From positions 1 through 7,762 of the forward strand of contig CALZNR010000052.1 in NCBI GenBank assembly GCA_945827565.1: 7,762 nt of DNA. The letters run 5' to 3'. Numbering within the stretch: the first letter of the stretch is position 1; the number at the start of each line of letters is the position of its first letter. The notes below the pieces were generated by a model. The model did no database searches. It saw nothing but the letters and a program-made list of their open reading frames with translations, and was not told the origin of the DNA. The translations under genes and the position numbers were made by a program. Shown here one piece after another: positions 6,732-7,762 of this stretch. Source of the DNA: an uncultured Prevotella sp. (GTDB taxonomy: Bacteria; Bacteroidota; Bacteroidia; Bacteroidales; Bacteroidaceae).

Positions 6732-7131
6732 TCAGTCTGCCTGCCAACGCAGCCACAGCGCAGCCTAAGGCATTGGCCAAGAAGTCTGCCCAGTCGCCGC
6801 TGCGCCTGCCTTCTGTGCAATAGGCCTGTAGCAATTCTATGATACCGCTCATCAGCGTGGGTAGCAGCAGGCACCACAGCGCCAGCCATTTGCAGCTGAT
6901 GCTACGTCTGTAATGCCTCCAATGCTCTGCCCATATCATGCAGCAGGTGCCTCCATACATAACGGTGTGCACCCATTTGTCGATAAAGGGCACTTCGTCC
7001 AGTTGAGTTTGTGGTGGAGTGAAAAACGACAGATACCAGATGATGGCGATGCAGATCCATGACAGGGGGTATCTCTTTAGCAGAGAGATGAGATTGCTTT
7101 TTGAGGGTAAGTTGCCTTTATTCTTTGTCAT
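6658..7131 (-). CDS. VanZ-family membrane protein
   Basis: A 157-residue integral membrane protein with four hydrophobic segments, at about 22-38, 53-68, 80-102 and 114-135. Family signatures are DKWVHTVMYG (51-60) at the second helix, then IIELLQ (97-102) and RRSGDWADFLANALG (109-123), matching the conserved E-x-x-Q and R-x-x-D-x-x-D-x-x-N pattern of VanZ-like proteins. VanZ itself raises teicoplanin resistance in enterococci. The widespread stand-alone homologues in Bacteroidetes have no established role, and no van genes are nearby, so resistance should not be inferred. The start at 7131 lies about 40 bases downstream of a good promoter (7171-7202). The last 20 or so residues (from about 137) are hydrophilic and lie in the part antisense to the CYTH gene; they may be a late extension with little function. 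Confidence 0.82.
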   Translation of the reverse strand: MTKNKGNLPSKSNLISLLKRYPLSWICIAIIWYLSFFTPPQTQLDEVPFIDKWVHTVMYGGTCCMIWAEHWRHYRRSISCKWLALWCLLLPTLMSGIIELLQAYCTEGRRSGDWADFLANALGCAVAALAGRLITGHLPIGDRDKAANDRCNSDGRQ

Positions 7132-7170
7132 CTTGAAGCAGATTAGGATATTTTGCTTTCAAATTTAACG

Positions 7171-7202
7171 CAAAGATAAGAATTATTTTATACTTTTGCA
7201 AA
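7171..7202 (-). promoter_or_regulatory. Bacteroidetes promoter for the VanZ-family gene
   Basis: On the minus strand a TTTG (plus positions 7199-7202) is followed after 20 bases by TATCTTTG (plus positions 7171-7178) and then C. This matches the -33/-7 consensus TTTG-N19-21-TAnnTTTG well. Transcription should start near 7164-7167, about 35 bases before the ATG at 7131. The element interlocks with the opposing -7 box at 7191-7198, which lies between its two boxes. Confidence 0.65.
7191..7198 (+). promoter_or_regulatory. Bacteroidetes -7 element for the sodium symporter gene
   Basis: TACTTTTG, followed by C, matches the Bacteroidetes -7 consensus TAnnTTTG. It lies 23 bases upstream of the symporter ATG at 7222, so the leader would be under 20 bases. 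No clear TTTG is present 19-21 bases upstream, where the sequence reads through TTTAACGC, so the -33 half is weak or absent. Confidence 0.5.
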
Positions 7203-7221
7203 GTCTAATGAAGGCAAGATA

Positions 7222-7719
7222 ATGGAAAGAGATAATTTTGGAAGCAAGTTGGGGGTGATTCTTGCCACGGCAGGCTCGGCGGTAGGCTTGGGCAATGTGT
7301 GGCGTTTCCCCTATATGACGGGACAGAACGGCGGTGCCGTATTCATTCTGATTTACTTTGTGTGCATTCTTTTTCTGGGCATCCCCTGTATAATGAACGA
7401 GTTTATCATCGGCAGGCGTGCCCACAGCAACACCGCCCGTGCCTATTCCATGCTGAGCAATGGCAGTCCATGGAAGTTGGTGGGTTATCTTGGTGTGCTC
7501 ACCGCCTTTCTCATCTCTGGCTATTATGTGGTGGTTTCGGGTTGGTGCTTGCAGTATATCTATGCCTCGTTCACGGGGCATTTGGTGGGCAATAGCGATT
7601 ATGTGCGCCAGTATTTTGTTGCGTTCTCTTCCGATGCAGTGAAGCCTTTACTGTGGGTGGTGCTGTTTATATTGTTCACCCATGTTGTCATTGTGCGTGG
7701 TGTGCGCAAGGGCATAGAG
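7222..7719 (+). CDS. Neurotransmitter:sodium symporter (SNF/LeuT family), N-terminal part, 3' truncated
   Basis: The 166 genuine residues are the first third of a Na+-coupled amino-acid or amine transporter of the inner membrane; family members usually have about 450 residues and 11-12 helices. Helix 1 (about 10-33) has the unwound sodium-site motif GSAVGLGNVWRFPY (18-31). By offset-2 alignment to LeuT, G18, A20, V21 and N25 correspond to sodium ligands G20, A22, V23 and N27, and R28 to gate residue R30. Other marks are NGG (36-38), helix 2 (about 40-60) ending in the conserved acidic residue E60 of MNEFIIGRR, and YY at 101-102 in helix 3, one of which should be the substrate-site tyrosine. 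The transported substrate is unknown. The frame runs into the adapter at 7720, which adds a false LSLIHI tail and a false TGA at 7738-7740, so the gene must be treated as incomplete. The start at 7222 is the only one that gives the normal short N-terminus. Confidence 0.93.
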
Positions 7720-7762
7720 CTGTCTCTTATACACATCTGACGCTGCCGACGATATGCAGTGT
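7720..7762 (-). other. Illumina Nextera i5 adapter remnant (artefact)
   Basis: Positions 7720-7752 are the reverse complement of the Nextera Read 1 transposon adapter, beginning with the mosaic end at 7720-7738. Positions 7753-7760 (TATGCAGT) are the reverse complement of the same index found at 5-12, and the last two bases continue into P5. It supplies the apparent end of the upstream symporter frame. Genomic sequence ends at about 7719. Confidence 0.98.

Noticed and set aside
6658..7131. VanZ-family gene as a glycopeptide-resistance determinant
   Set aside because: There are no vanA, vanH, vanX or regulatory genes nearby, and stand-alone VanZ-like proteins are widespread in Bacteroidetes without a shown resistance role.
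1..7762. Terminal inverted repeats as evidence of a transposon or linear element
   Set aside because: The repeats are exactly the Nextera adapter plus index. No transposase is present and the gene content is chromosomal housekeeping.

Overview
The window is a 7,674-base piece of bacterial chromosome (46-7719) enclosed by Illumina Nextera (Tn5) adapter sequence at both ends (1-45 and 7720-7762). The adapters are a library artefact and not biology. The insert looks like Bacteroidales, probably Prevotellaceae. The reasons are Bacteroidetes-type promoters (TTTG at -33, TAnnTTTG at -7), weak Shine-Dalgarno signals, and protein sequences and gene pairings (DUF4292 next to an EnvC/M23 protein; prfB near a CYTH protein) that I recognise from that order. 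The taxonomic call is inference, since no rRNA or marker search could be run.

Layout. 47-166 holds the last 39 codons of a probable DUF4292 lipoprotein gene. It is followed on the same strand by an EnvC-like murein hydrolase activator with a signal peptide, a long coiled coil and a degenerate LytM domain (225-1697). Converging on it is an M20-family ArgE-like deacylase on the minus strand (1725-2798). A divergent promoter region (2799-3038) separates this from a plus-strand run: a long-chain acyl-CoA synthetase (3039-4847), release factor 2 (4878-5999), a 47-residue single-span membrane protein (6075-6218) and a CYTH-domain phosphohydrolase-like protein (6246-6731). A VanZ-family membrane protein on the minus strand (6658-7131) overlaps the 3' end of the CYTH gene tail to tail by 74 bases. 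A second, compact divergent promoter region (7132-7221) leads to the N-terminal third of a neurotransmitter:sodium symporter-type transporter (7222-7719), which is cut off where the adapter begins.

How the genes work together. This is mostly housekeeping content: cell-envelope remodelling (DUF4292, EnvC-like), amino-acid metabolism (ArgE-like), fatty-acid activation, translation termination and solute transport. I see no shared pathway across the window beyond local co-transcription. I found no rRNA, tRNA, CRISPR array, insertion sequence, riboswitch, toxin-antitoxin pair or defence system, and no evidence of an undescribed multi-gene system. The points most worth a second look are the adapter-bounded ends (with a false six-residue protein tail), the loss of all catalytic zinc ligands in the LytM domain, the antisense gene overlap, the frameshift-free prfB, and the unnamed small membrane protein downstream of prfB.
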